DNA of 64,000 nt, from the NCBI GenBank assembly GCA_031546825.1, contig JAVBJU010000025.1:92344-156343 (forward strand). Direction: 5' to 3'. The notes under the pieces are model-generated. The model made no database searches and was not told where the DNA came from. It saw only the letters and a list, made by a program, of their open reading frames with translations. The position numbers and the translations under genes were made by a program. Positions 44,600 through 53,965 of this stretch are shown here, one piece after another; within the stretch, counting starts at the first letter, position 1, and each line of letters opens with the position of its first letter. Source of the stretch: Hohaiivirga sp031546825. GTDB lineage: Bacteria > Pseudomonadota > Alphaproteobacteria > Rhizobiales > Beijerinckiaceae.

Positions 44600-45292
44600 A
44601 TGGCGATTTTGCACCACTATCCGTTTTGCCCGTATTCGCGCTTTGTCCGTATTGTTCTGGCGGAAATGGCCATGGAGCCCGAATGCGTTGAAGAACGCCC
44701 TTGGGAGCGGCGCACGGAATTTCTGGCAATCAACCCGGCAGGCAGCACACCGGTGCTGATTGCCGATGGTAATTTCGCTGTTGCAGGCGCATCTGTCATC
44801 GCCGAATACCTCGATGAAACGCGCGGCCTTGGTCTTGGCGACCGCCGTCTCCTGCCAGCACAACCGGCGGAGCGCGCTGAAGTACGGCGTTTGATGGATT
44901 GGTTTTTTAATAAATATCACGAAGAAGTGTCGCGTTATCTGATTGAAGAGAAGATATGGAAGCGGTTCATGCCCTTGGGTCAGGGCGGGGGCGCCCCTGA
45001 AATGAGCGCGATCCGTGCAGCGCGCGCCAATATCCGCTATCATCTCCACTACATCGGCTTCCTGACCGCAAAACGGAACTGGTTGGCGGGTGACGGGCTG
45101 AGCTATGCAGATCTCGCGGCAGCGGCGCAGCTTTCGATTGCGGATTATCTCGGCGATGTGCCGTGGAGCGAACAACCAACGGCTAAGGAATGGTACGCGC
45201 GCGTAAAATCGAGACCGGCCTTTCGCTCGCTTCTGAGCGACCGCATCGCCGGAATGGCTCCGGTAAGCCATTACGTGAATCTGGACTTTTGA
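44600..45292 (+). CDS. Glutathione S-transferase family protein
   Basis: 230 residues. The thioredoxin-like N-terminal domain has a CPYS motif (HHYPFCPYSRFVRI), then NPAGSTPVLIADGNFAVAGAS with the cis-Pro and the glutathione-binding acidic/Ser turn. The all-helical C-terminal domain ends in AKEWYARVKSRPAFRSLL. The start is the ATG at 44600; a TTG codon immediately precedes it. The end overlaps the predicted queG start (TTGA), which couples the two genes, as in many Rhizobiales. The substrate is unknown. Confidence 0.9.
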   Translation: MAILHHYPFCPYSRFVRIVLAEMAMEPECVEERPWERRTEFLAINPAGSTPVLIADGNFAVAGASVIAEYLDETRGLGLGDRRLLPAQPAERAEVRRLMDWFFNKYHEEVSRYLIEEKIWKRFMPLGQGGGAPEMSAIRAARANIRYHLHYIGFLTAKRNWLAGDGLSYADLAAAAQLSIADYLGDVPWSEQPTAKEWYARVKSRPAFRSLLSDRIAGMAPVSHYVNLDF

Positions 45293-46413
45293 GCCCGGAA
45301 GGGCTGAAGCACGCCCTTGTCGAACGCGCCAAACGGTTGGGGTTCGATGTGGTGCGTGTGGCGCATGTTGATGCCATTCCGGAAGCGCGCCAGCGGTTGC
45401 ATGACTGGCTTGCAGCAGGCTTTCACGGCACCATGGAATGGATGGCGGATACGGACGGGCGGCGTGGCTCGCCCGCTGTGTTATGGCCGGAAGCCAAAAG
45501 CGTCATCATACTCGGCATGAATTATGGGCCTGTGAGCGACCCTCTGGCGCTGCTCACGGAGAAAAGCCGGGGGGCCATTTCGGTTTATGCCGACCGGCGC
45601 GATTATCACGAAATCATCAAGGGTAAGCTGAAGGAAGTCACCGGCGTTGTGAAGAAGTCCATGGGTGACGTGAAAGTTTTCGTCGATACCGCGCCCATCC
45701 TGGAAAAGACCCTCGCCGAAGCCGCAGGTGTCGGCTGGCAGGGCAAGCATAGTGTTCTGGTTTCACGTGAGTTTGGCAGTTGGCTGTTTCTCGGTGTGAT
45801 TTTCACAACGGTGGAGCTCCCGCCGGATGAACCGGAGACCGACCATTGCGGCTCTTGCCGCGCCTGTCTGGACATCTGCCCGACCAATGCCTTCCCGCAA
45901 GCGGGTGTGGTTGATGCACGGCGCTGCATTTCGTATCTCACCATCGAACTGGAAGGCCATATCCCGCTGGAGTTTCGCGAGAAGATTGGCAATCGCATCT
46001 TCGGCTGTGACGATTGCCTGGCCGTGTGCCCGTGGAACAAGTTCGCCCGGCAGGCCAGCGAAGTGCGGCTTACCCAGCGCGACGATCTCAACGGCCCGCC
46101 GCTCTCCGAATTACTGGCCCTTACCGATACAGGCTTCCGCTCGCGCTTCGCCAACACCCCAGTGCGCCGCATCGGGCGAGACCGCTTCGTGCGCAACGTG
46201 CTGGTTGCGGCGGGAAATTCCGATGATGTGGAATTACTCCCGCGGGTCCGCGAGTTGCTTGAAGATGCCTCGCCGGTGGTGCGCGCAATGGCGGTGTGGG
46301 CGTTGCGGCGGCTGGCGGAGCCCGAGGAATTCATGGCGGCGGAGCGCCTTTATCATCCAGCGGAAACGAATGCCGCTGTCAGAGGAGAATGGACCGACGA
46401 CGGTTCTTGTTAG
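45289..46413 (+). CDS. queG: Epoxyqueuosine reductase
   Basis: About 374 residues. The cobalamin-binding catalytic half has VDTAPILEKTLAEAAGVGW and GKHSVLVSREFGSWLFLG. Two 4Fe-4S clusters follow: CGSCRACLDICPTNAF and CDDCLAVCPWNKFA. The C-terminal part has HEAT-like repeats. It performs the last step of queuosine synthesis in tRNA, reducing epoxyqueuosine. The start is inferred as TTG at 45289, overlapping the GST stop, because this begins the conserved N-terminus; the frame is open further back inside the GST gene. Confidence 0.92.
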   Translation: MSPEGLKHALVERAKRLGFDVVRVAHVDAIPEARQRLHDWLAAGFHGTMEWMADTDGRRGSPAVLWPEAKSVIILGMNYGPVSDPLALLTEKSRGAISVYADRRDYHEIIKGKLKEVTGVVKKSMGDVKVFVDTAPILEKTLAEAAGVGWQGKHSVLVSREFGSWLFLGVIFTTVELPPDEPETDHCGSCRACLDICPTNAFPQAGVVDARRCISYLTIELEGHIPLEFREKIGNRIFGCDDCLAVCPWNKFARQASEVRLTQRDDLNGPPLSELLALTDTGFRSRFANTPVRRIGRDRFVRNVLVAAGNSDDVELLPRVRELLEDASPVVRAMAVWALRRLAEPEEFMAAERLYHPAETNAAVRGEWTDDGSC

Positions 46414-46424
46414 AGGGAGTTTTA

Positions 46425-46469
46425 TTTTTACCCGGGTATAATTGACTTCTGATTTTTACCCGGGTATAA
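46425..46469 (+). promoter_or_regulatory. Promoter with paired operator-like direct repeats before the DUF2239 gene
   Basis: The 17-base sequence TTTTTACCCGGGTATAA occurs twice (46425-46441 and 46453-46469), each centred on the perfect palindrome TACCCGGGTA, 28 bases apart. TTGACT (46442-46447) and TATAAA (46465-46470) form a near-consensus sigma-70 promoter with a 17-base spacer. The second repeat covers the spacer and -10 and the first lies just upstream of the -35, the classic layout for repression. Confidence 0.8.
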
Positions 46470-46494
46470 ATATCGGGAAAGCAAGGAAACTCCA

Positions 46495-47106
46495 ATGACC
46501 GATCCCCTATCCAAGCCGTGCACCGCGTTTCGCGGTGACAAAATTCTCATTGCCGGCGCGCTTGTCGATGTCGCCCTCTCTGTCCGCAAGGCGCTCGACG
46601 AAGGAGTGTCTTCGGAGGACATACTGATTTTTGAAGATGTTACCGGCAAAGCCATTGATCTTGACCTGCGCGGTGAGCAGCATGAGATCATTCAGCGATT
46701 GAAAGAGCCGCCGCAGCCCCATGTTTCGCGTCGCCCCGGAGCCCGGCAACCGGCGCAGGAGGAGGCGCGCGGGCGCGGGCGTCCGAAACTTGGTGTGGTG
46801 GCGCGTGAGGTGACGTTGCTGCCGCGCCATTGGGATTGGCTGAACATCCAGCCGGGCGGGGCTTCGATTGCATTGCGCAAGCTGGTGGAAGAGGCGCGCC
46901 GCAGCGGGACTGCGCTGCAACGCGAACGCCACGAGGCGGCCTATCGCTTCATGCAGGGCAAAGCGGGCGATCTTCCGGGCTTTGAGGAAGCGACGCGCGC
47001 TTTGTTCGCCAATGACGACGCGCGGTTTGAAGCTGAAATCCGCACATGGCCGCGGGATATTCTGACCCACGCCATGCGGCTCGCATTCCCCGATAAACTT
47101 AAATGA
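46495..47106 (+). CDS. DUF2239 family protein
   Basis: 203 residues. It begins with CTAFRGDKILIAGALVDVALS and has the helical, basic middle and the segment GRPKLGVVAREVTLLPRHWDWL that mark DUF2239. The family has no assigned function. Residues about 90-130 resemble a ribbon-helix-helix-like or HTH-like basic patch (SIALRKLVEEARRSG), so DNA or protein binding is possible. AAGGAA lies about 8 bases before the ATG. It has a strong, apparently repressible promoter. Its end overlaps the end of olsB by 8 bases. Confidence 0.85.
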   Translation: MTDPLSKPCTAFRGDKILIAGALVDVALSVRKALDEGVSSEDILIFEDVTGKAIDLDLRGEQHEIIQRLKEPPQPHVSRRPGARQPAQEEARGRGRPKLGVVAREVTLLPRHWDWLNIQPGGASIALRKLVEEARRSGTALQRERHEAAYRFMQGKAGDLPGFEEATRALFANDDARFEAEIRTWPRDILTHAMRLAFPDKLK

Positions 47107-47977
47107 CCGCGCCGCCGCCCGGGCGGAAATGCGTGGCGTAGCGCGGGGTAATGCAGGAAACTGGCAGCATCACCAGCACATCGGTGGTGCCAAATTCCGG
47201 ATCGACCACCGCGCCCTCGCCAAAGCTCGCACCGAGCCGGAGGTATCCCTTCACCAGTGGTGGCAGTTCGTGCAAGGCGCGCTTGGGTTCGATGGCATCT
47301 TTCGCCATCATATTCATGTCCACAAAGCGCTCGGGTTGCGCCCGCACCCGCCATTCCGGCGGGGAGGCGGCAAAGTGGTGCAGGAAGCTGAGCGGCAGGG
47401 CGTTCGCGCGCGGATCAATGCCTTCGAAGCTGGCGCAACCGAACATCACATCAAGCTTGTGGCGGAGCAGATAGTTCCAGATGCCCTGCCACATGAGCTC
47501 GACGGTGCGTTTGTCGCGGTATTCCTTGAGTACGCACGAGCGTCCGAGCTCGAGGAAATTGAGATGTGGATTGGCCGCGATCAGCGGGCCGATGTTAAAC
47601 TCCGCAGCGGTGTAGAAGCCAAAATGCTTGTTGGCGATTGCCTGACGCAGCAGCCGATAGGTGCCGACAATCGCTGGCGAGCCGTCGGCATCGGTAACGG
47701 AATGGTCCCTCACCAACAGATGGTCGCAGATGGCATCGTAGGCATCGACATCGCGCCCGCTGCGTTTCATCTCATCTGAGGCCTTGGCGGACATTTCCTT
47801 GAAGAAGACCTGGTATCGCAGGCTTTGTGCCCGGCTTAACTCTTCGGGTGTCGCCGCGATCCGCACTTCAAGCGGGCCGATCCGGCCCAGGAAAAGCAAG
47901 TGTTCAGGCAAAGGCATGCCAGTGGCATCACGCCCCGAAAGCATGGTCTCTTTTGTCTGAATCGTCATGTCACTCAT
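47099..47977 (-). CDS. olsB: Ornithine-acyl-ACP N-acyltransferase-like (OlsB) protein
   Basis: About 292 residues of the hemolysin-like GNAT acyltransferase family. Characteristic blocks are LRYQVFFKEMSA, the SGRDVDAYDAICDHLLVRD loop, GTYRLLRQ, LELGRSCVLKEYRDKRTV and a C-terminal LVKGYLRLGA. OlsB makes lyso-ornithine lipid, with OlsA needed to complete ornithine lipid; no olsA is in this window. The ATG at 47977 is chosen because AAGG lies 8 bases upstream; the frame is open to 48061. Confidence 0.85.
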   Translation of the reverse strand: MSDMTIQTKETMLSGRDATGMPLPEHLLFLGRIGPLEVRIAATPEELSRAQSLRYQVFFKEMSAKASDEMKRSGRDVDAYDAICDHLLVRDHSVTDADGSPAIVGTYRLLRQAIANKHFGFYTAAEFNIGPLIAANPHLNFLELGRSCVLKEYRDKRTVELMWQGIWNYLLRHKLDVMFGCASFEGIDPRANALPLSFLHHFAASPPEWRVRAQPERFVDMNMMAKDAIEPKRALHELPPLVKGYLRLGASFGEGAVVDPEFGTTDVLVMLPVSCITPRYATHFRPGGGAVI

Positions 47978-48217
47978 GCACATACCTTGGCCAGCCGTGG
48001 TAGATTCCACACCATGGAATTGATTTCCACTATTCTCGGCAATTGTTTCAAAATAACCCATGACGTGTCGCAGCGCAAAGGCACTCCCGGCTAAGCTTGG
48101 GAGCGAGCCTGATATAAGCGGCTGTCAAGCGTGTGACAACCGCACGACGGTGCAATGACAAGGGTAAAAAAGCGCGGGCCGCGTTTCTGGCACGGCCCGG
48201 CATCCTTTCCGTTACCG

Positions 48218-50230
48218 TCACAGCCCGAACAGCTTTTCAAGAAAGTTCTTGTCTTTCTGCCTACCGGGTTGGCCTTGCTGGCGGGCCAGCGCGTCGTCAG
48301 CGGAGGGCGCGGCGGAGTCGAATATCCCCGCTGCGGGCGCCTGCCAGCCGGAGCCGATCAGTGATGTCGGCCTTTGGGTGGCGAGGGCTGCGGTCATGTA
48401 TTGCTTCCACGCTTCAGCGGGCAGGCTTGAGCCGGTCAGGCGCTTGGTGAGCTCGCCGGTGTCGTTGCCCATCCACACGCCAGTCACCAGCGTCGAGGAG
48501 AATCCCATCATCCAGGCATCTTTGTATTCCTGTGTGGTGCCGGTTTTGCCCGCAAGATCCCAACCGGGAACCTGGGCTGATTTTGATGAACCGATGGCGA
48601 AGGAGTTGCGCATGATGTCGATCATCTCGGCCTGAACATCTGCGGCGATGACCCGGCCGAGTTTGCCGGAAGTTGGCGGGCGCTTGTAGAGAACCTTGCC
48701 GGACGAATCCTTGACGATCTCGATCACATAGGGAATGACGCCGAAGCCACCATTGGCGAACGCCGCGTAGGCGCTGACCATTTCCGTCAGCGTCACGTCG
48801 GAGGTGCCGAGCGCCAGCGACGGGACGGCTTGCAGCGGCGAGTTGATGCCGAGACGTTGCGCCGTCTGCACCACCGTTTTTGGCCCCACTTCGATGATGA
48901 GTTTTGCCGCAATGGTATTGAGCGAGAAGGCATAGGCATCGCGAATCTGGATCGGACCAGAATAGCGGCGGCTGAAATTCTGTGGGCTCCAGCCGCGATA
49001 ATTAACCGGGCCGTCTTCAATCACCGTTGCCGGTGTCATGCCGCGTTCCATGGCCGACAGATAGACAAACGGCTTGAACGACGATCCGGGCTGGCGGTGG
49101 CTGGTGGTTGCGCGGTTGTATTGGCTCTCTTCATAGGATTTGCCGCCGACCAGCGCACGCAGGGCCCCTTCCGGGGTAATCGACACCAGCGCGCCCTGAT
49201 GCACGTTGAACTGTGTGCCCTTGGCGTTGAGCACATCAACGATGGCCTTGGAGGCCGCGCGCTGCATGCCGAGATCAATGGTGGTTTGGACGGTGATGTC
49301 CTTGTCAAATTCCCCAAGGAAATCGTCGAGCACGTCCATGACGAAATCAGCGGCGTAATTGGCGGAATCACCGCTGCCTGCGCGGTTGAGCTTAGCCGGG
49401 TTGGCAAGCGCGGCCTCTTGCTGACCTTGTGTGATGAAGCCGAGATCGCGCATGTAGCGCAGCACGATGGTGGCACGCCCTTGCGCGCCCTTCGGGTTGC
49501 GATTAGGCGCGAGGCGCGACGGGGCCTGCACAAGACCCGCGATGACGGCAGCTTCCGCGAGGTTCAGATCCTTGGCCGGCTTGTTGTAATAGCGGCGCGC
49601 TGCCGCATCGACGCCATAAGCGCCCGCGCCGAAATAGACGCGGTTCATGTAAAGTTCGAGAAGCTGATCCTTGGTGTATTTGCGCTCAAGCCACAGCGCC
49701 AGCAGTGCCTCCTGGATCTTGCGCGACATGGTGCGTTCAGGCGTCAGAAACAGATTTTTGGCAAGCTGCTGGGTCAGCGTGGACGCGCCCTGCGCCAGGC
49801 CGCCGGTGACATTGCGCACCATGGCGCGGCCAAGCCCCATGGGGTCCATGCCGAAATGGCTGTAGAAGCGGCGGTCTTCGATGGCGACGAAAGCCTTGCC
49901 CACATAGGGGGGCAGCTCTTTCAACGTGACTTCACGCCCGCCCGTCTCGCCGCGATTGGTGATGAGCGAGCCATCGACGGCAAGAATCGCGATATTCGGA
50001 GGCCGTTTCGGCACCGCCAGTTGATCAATGGGCGGCAGTTGCGAGGCGTAATAGGCAATTGCGCCCGCGCCAATCACCAGGCACCACAGGCCGAGGACGC
50101 ACATGGTATAAAACAACCGGCCGAGAACCGAGCGGCGCTTGCGCGGCTTCTTGGTCTGGCGCGGCTTTTCCCGTTGCCGGAGCTGCCTCTCTTCGTTGTA
50201 ACCACCCTTACGGCCTGTCGGTCGCGCCAT
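48218..50230 (-). CDS. mrcA: Penicillin-binding protein 1A (bifunctional)
   Basis: 670 residues. A basic cytoplasmic tail, then one membrane anchor (about 35-60), the glycosyltransferase domain (AIEDRRFYSHFGMDP, QGASTLTQQLAKNLFL, MNRVYFGAGAYGVDAAA) and the transpeptidase with catalytic SSFK, SLN and GKTGTTQEYKDAW. It polymerises and crosslinks peptidoglycan. The ATG at 50230 has AGGAGG 6 bases upstream. It lacks the OB-fold insertion of E. coli PBP1A, as in many alphaproteobacteria. Confidence 0.95.
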   Translation of the reverse strand: MARPTGRKGGYNEERQLRQREKPRQTKKPRKRRSVLGRLFYTMCVLGLWCLVIGAGAIAYYASQLPPIDQLAVPKRPPNIAILAVDGSLITNRGETGGREVTLKELPPYVGKAFVAIEDRRFYSHFGMDPMGLGRAMVRNVTGGLAQGASTLTQQLAKNLFLTPERTMSRKIQEALLALWLERKYTKDQLLELYMNRVYFGAGAYGVDAAARRYYNKPAKDLNLAEAAVIAGLVQAPSRLAPNRNPKGAQGRATIVLRYMRDLGFITQGQQEAALANPAKLNRAGSGDSANYAADFVMDVLDDFLGEFDKDITVQTTIDLGMQRAASKAIVDVLNAKGTQFNVHQGALVSITPEGALRALVGGKSYEESQYNRATTSHRQPGSSFKPFVYLSAMERGMTPATVIEDGPVNYRGWSPQNFSRRYSGPIQIRDAYAFSLNTIAAKLIIEVGPKTVVQTAQRLGINSPLQAVPSLALGTSDVTLTEMVSAYAAFANGGFGVIPYVIEIVKDSSGKVLYKRPPTSGKLGRVIAADVQAEMIDIMRNSFAIGSSKSAQVPGWDLAGKTGTTQEYKDAWMMGFSSTLVTGVWMGNDTGELTKRLTGSSLPAEAWKQYMTAALATQRPTSLIGSGWQAPAAGIFDSAAPSADDALARQQGQPGRQKDKNFLEKLFGL

Positions 50231-50512
50231 GCTTCCTCCTGCGCGGTCCTCACGGGACATGCTGATATTCAGGCACGAAGGATCTCCCATGCCTGAATCA
50301 GGTTGCCCGAATACCGGTTCCCGTCGCTGTCGTTCGTCACCCATCATGGGCTTCAACTCATCCCCGAAATGTTTTCGCCCAGAAGTAATCTGGCTACGGC
50401 TCTCTTTGTCGCGATGCTGCATAAACATCAACCGGCATTTCGGCACAAGCATCCTAATTGTGGCGGTTTAAGGAGAGGTGAAGAAAGTGCGCAAGATATC
50501 GCCCTTGCGTGT

Positions 50513-51055
50513 TTAAAACGCCACGGTTTCCGCTTCTTCGTCGATAATCGCGACGGCGATGGCGTAAGAGAAACCGGCGCGTGCCAGCACTGCGATATCC
50601 TTGTCGCGAAACTCACGCCGTTGCGTGGTGCGATGGGGGCCGATGCGGCGACGGCGAGCGAGGGTGCGGGCGGCCGTTGCTTCGTCACTCTCGTTGGTGT
50701 CGAGCGCATCGCGAATATCGTCGCGGTCAAGCCCCTTGGCTGCGAGTTTCACCTGGATGAGCCGCCCGGAATTGCCCTTGCGCCTGAGGCTCGCCACCTT
50801 GGCCTCGGTATAGATTTTGTCATCAATCAGCCCGATGCGCAGGGATTTGGCGACCACCTCGTCCACCAGTTCCCGGAATGGTTCCGCTTCCTCTTCGCGC
50901 AGGCGGCAGCGCTTTTCGACTTTGCGCATGAGAACCCGGCGTAGATTTTCCGACGATGATGAGTATTTCCCGAGGTAATCCAGCGCCGCCCTCTCCAGAT
51001 AGGTAGGGGTTACGGCGCGCGGGACTTTCTTGACGGGTTTCGAGTCGGAAATCAT
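50513..51055 (-). CDS. recX: RecX-family regulatory protein
   Basis: About 180 residues. Repeated three-helix modules typical of RecX are visible: LERAALDYLGKYSSSSENLRRVL, LIDDKIYTEAKVASLRRKGNSG, and FRDKDIAVLARAGFSYAIA. RecX modulates RecA filaments. The ATG at 51055 is preferred over the longer frame to 51181 because the upstream part is not conserved-looking, though the ribosome site is weak. It diverges from the MFS exporter; recA is not in the window. Confidence 0.8.
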   Translation of the reverse strand: MISDSKPVKKVPRAVTPTYLERAALDYLGKYSSSSENLRRVLMRKVEKRCRLREEEAEPFRELVDEVVAKSLRIGLIDDKIYTEAKVASLRRKGNSGRLIQVKLAAKGLDRDDIRDALDTNESDEATAARTLARRRRIGPHRTTQRREFRDKDIAVLARAGFSYAIAVAIIDEEAETVAF

Positions 51056-51187
51056 AGGCTGCGCATAACATGGGAAGGCGGCGGATGCATCTGTACGAGG
51101 GTCGCATGTGCGGCCGCACATTTCAACGGTGGATGCCGCTATCTTACGCGTTGCGTTTATGTTTGAAGGTTCTATCTCCAAACCATC

Positions 51188-52714
51188 ATGACTTCTGACG
51201 CCTCATCTCGCCCTGCGCTCGATCGTGCCGATATTCGCTCCATCCTGATTGGGGTGATGCTGGCGATGTTTCTGTCTGCGCTTGACCAGACCATCATCGC
51301 AACCGCTCTGCCGACCATCGGTGGCGAGCTCAGGGATAATCACCATCTTCCCTGGATCGTCACGATTTACCTGCTGACATCGACGGCGGTCACCCCGCTT
51401 TATGGCAAACTCGCGGATATCAAGGGGCGGCGTGTCACCCTTCTGATCGCGCTTGGGCTGTTCATCCTCGGCTCCGTAGCCAGTGCCGCCGCCGAGCCGA
51501 TTGCCGGGCTGCTGATCAAGATGGGCATGGTTTCCGGTGAATTGTCGGTTGGTATGCTGGTACTCATCATAGCCCGCGGCATTCAGGGCGTCGGCGGCGG
51601 CGGCCTGATTTCGGTGGCACAGACCATCATCGGCGATATGATCCCGCCCAGCGAACGCGCCCGCTATCAGGCCTATTTCGCCATCGTTTTTGCGTCATCC
51701 AGCCTGCTTGGGCCGGTGCTCGGCGGCTTCCTGGCGAGCAAATTGCACTGGTCGGTGATTTTTTGGATCAACGTGCCGCTTGGTGCCGTGGCCTTCTTCA
51801 TTGTCAATAACCGCCTGAAAAAGCTGCCGCGCCACGACCGCCCGCACAGTCTCGATGTTATCGGCGCGGTGCTGATGATGGCCGCAACCATTCTGCTGCT
51901 GTTGGCCCTGAACTGGGGCGGTACGCGCTATGCCTGGACCGCGACGCCGATCCTGACCATTTTTGCCGCTTCTTTTGTGTGCTGGGTATTGTTTGCGCTG
52001 CGCCTTATCAAGGCCGACGAGCCGCTCATTCCACCGGAAATCCTCAAGAACCAGGTGGTGCGCACCGGCGTGTTGGCGGCAGGCTTCGGCGTTGGCACCT
52101 ATATCGGCATGAGCATTTATCTGCCGATCTATTTCCAGGCGGCACGCGGGCTTTCCGCCAGCGAATCGGGTCTGGCGATGATCCCGATGATGTTCGGCTC
52201 GGTTTGCTGTGCGCAAATCACAGGACGCTTCCTGCCGCGTATCACCCATTACAAGCGGTTGTCATTGGGCGGGCTCACCATCGCGGTGATAGGGTCTTCG
52301 GCACTGGCGTTTCTGGCCGACCACATGTCCTTCACCATGGTTGAAATCACGCTTGCCCTGCTTTCGGCAGGGCTTGGCAGCCTGTTCCCCACGTCGATGG
52401 TCACGGTGCAAAATGCGGTGCCGCTGCACCAACTCGGCACCGCAACCGCAGCCGCCAATTTCTTCCGTTCGCTCGGCGGTGCGCTGGTGGTGGCGCTGTT
52501 TGGTGCCATTGTCATCGGCAGTGCCCATGCCAGTGGCGCGCTCGACAATCTCGCCAGTATCGCGCCCGACGATCTTGTGGCGCTGGTGCGCGCATACACC
52601 TACGTTTTCGCCACCGCTGCCATTGGGTTCGCGCTGTCGTTGCTAATCCTGTTTCAGATGAAAGAGATCCCGCTGCGCGGCCGCGTTGAAGTGGCCGCAT
52701 CGCAGGGGGAGTGA
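51188..52714 (+). CDS. MFS exporter, EmrB/QacA (DHA2) subfamily
   Basis: 508 residues with about 14 membrane helices. Helix 1 has the DHA2 motif LSALDQTIIATALPTI, motif A is GKLADIKGRR, and motif C-like GPVLGGFLASKLHWSVIFWINVP matches drug:proton antiporters of this subfamily. No membrane fusion partner is adjacent, so it probably exports into the periplasm as a single component. The substrate is unknown; drugs or cationic compounds are typical. Confidence 0.9.
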   Translation: MTSDASSRPALDRADIRSILIGVMLAMFLSALDQTIIATALPTIGGELRDNHHLPWIVTIYLLTSTAVTPLYGKLADIKGRRVTLLIALGLFILGSVASAAAEPIAGLLIKMGMVSGELSVGMLVLIIARGIQGVGGGGLISVAQTIIGDMIPPSERARYQAYFAIVFASSSLLGPVLGGFLASKLHWSVIFWINVPLGAVAFFIVNNRLKKLPRHDRPHSLDVIGAVLMMAATILLLLALNWGGTRYAWTATPILTIFAASFVCWVLFALRLIKADEPLIPPEILKNQVVRTGVLAAGFGVGTYIGMSIYLPIYFQAARGLSASESGLAMIPMMFGSVCCAQITGRFLPRITHYKRLSLGGLTIAVIGSSALAFLADHMSFTMVEITLALLSAGLGSLFPTSMVTVQNAVPLHQLGTATAAANFFRSLGGALVVALFGAIVIGSAHASGALDNLASIAPDDLVALVRAYTYVFATAAIGFALSLLILFQMKEIPLRGRVEVAASQGE

Positions 52715-52717
52715 GTG

Positions 52718-53088
52718 CTATGGTCCGTTGCTTAACCCGGTGCGGGGCAACTCTATCCCTTCGGGGAACCCAGGGTAAATGATGGGTAACGCTTCGGGTT
52801 TTTCAAGCGCCTGAATGCCGCTCAGTAATTGCCATTTGTCGGAACTATCTTCCCGCGAAGCGATTATGAACCCCACAAAGCATGCTTCGGATTTATGAAT
52901 TTTCAGCGTAACCGATGACAGGACGAAACAAAGCGTCGTGGTCCCTGCCATGAACGGTTCGGAAAGCCCCATGATTTTGGTTCGCCATAACTGACACCTT
53001 GCTTTTTCTGGTTCTCCATCGTTTCCGCGCTCTTAGCTGGCGACAGCCACAGCGCCCACATAGCGAGAATTAAGAGCAAGCGTTTCAT
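52718..53088 (-). pseudogene. Frameshifted, internally deleted paralogue of the NTF2-like secreted protein
   Basis: The N-terminal frame from 53088 encodes a signal peptide (MKRLLLILAMWALWLSPAKS) and a few residues. Near 52975-53000 homology continues in another frame: LSEPFMAGTTTLCFV, then IIASREDSSDKWQLLSG. These match SEPFMAGDTTVAFV and MIASREKGSDKWQLLGG of the intact gene at 53966-54487. About 60-70 residues between signal peptide and this block are missing. It is therefore a decayed duplicate, third in line after the intact copy and the TPR gene. Confidence 0.75.
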
Positions 53089-53120
53089 TTCATTTCCGAA
53101 TGCTTAGGTTTTAAGTGCCT

Positions 53121-53954
53121 TTAATCTTTCTTTGCTGCTTTCTTGGCATCGCTCAGCGCTTTAACAAAGCTAGCGTTCTGAGGCTCCAGTCGAACGGCTT
53201 CTTCGAGATCACGCAGGCCTTGTGGGTCATTAAATGATAACTTGATCAGCCCGCGATTAGCCCACGCCGCTGCAATCGTCGGGTCAAGTTCGATGGCGCG
53301 GTTGCAGTCGTCGCGGGCGGTATAAAACTGATTATTTTCGACATTGGCAAAGCACCGGCCAGACCAAGCCGCAGCCATTTTAGGAGTGAGTTCCACCACG
53401 CGCGAAAAATCCCGGATAGCGTCGTCCCATTGTTTAAGTCCTGCTTTCACATGCCCCCGATTGTACAGCGCTGAAACAAGGTCTGGTTTGATATAGAGGG
53501 CGCGCTCAATATCCGCGAGGGCGCGGTCTGTCTGCCCGCTATTGAGAAATATAACTCCACGGTTGTTGAGGAGAATAGCGGCATCGCGGCCGGAAAACCG
53601 TTGCGTATTAATCAATCGGGTGCAGGTCGGAATGATGTCCACGCCCTTGGCTGGGTCACACAGATATTTTTCGGAATCGAGGGCCATGCGCTTATTGTAC
53701 TCCGCTGCCCATTGGCCCAGGCTAGCAAATACAACCAAGATCACCACAGGCAGCGTCGTCCAGAACATAACCCTCGCATTGTCGTCGCTCAGCTTTCTTG
53801 CGACCACTCGCACAATCGCAATTATCAGCCACGCGCCAGTAACTGACCCTACGGTTAATCCGAGCGCCGAACCGGTGTCGCCATTATTGAATCGCTCGAT
53901 ATTTTTCATGAACGAGACGAAGAAGATAACGGCGAGACCGATGTAAGTCGTCAT
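53121..53954 (-). CDS. TPR-repeat membrane protein
   Basis: 277 residues. Two to three hydrophobic segments occupy about the first 85 residues. The rest is a run of tetratricopeptide repeats: ILLNNRGVIFLNSGQTDRAL, LVSALYNRGHVKAGLKQWDD, MAAAWSGRCFANVENNQFY and IAAAWANRGLIKLSFNDPQG. It is probably a periplasm-facing or cytoplasmic scaffold anchored in the membrane. It starts 11 bases after the NTF2-like gene, so they form an operon. The partner is unknown. Confidence 0.8.
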   Translation of the reverse strand: MTTYIGLAVIFFVSFMKNIERFNNGDTGSALGLTVGSVTGAWLIIAIVRVVARKLSDDNARVMFWTTLPVVILVVFASLGQWAAEYNKRMALDSEKYLCDPAKGVDIIPTCTRLINTQRFSGRDAAILLNNRGVIFLNSGQTDRALADIERALYIKPDLVSALYNRGHVKAGLKQWDDAIRDFSRVVELTPKMAAAWSGRCFANVENNQFYTARDDCNRAIELDPTIAAAWANRGLIKLSFNDPQGLRDLEEAVRLEPQNASFVKALSDAKKAAKKD

Positions 53955-53965
53955 GGATATTGACC

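Noticed and set aside
48830..50296. 488-codon plus-strand frame antisense to PBP1A
   Set aside because: Shadow of a gene whose catalytic motifs are intact on the minus strand.
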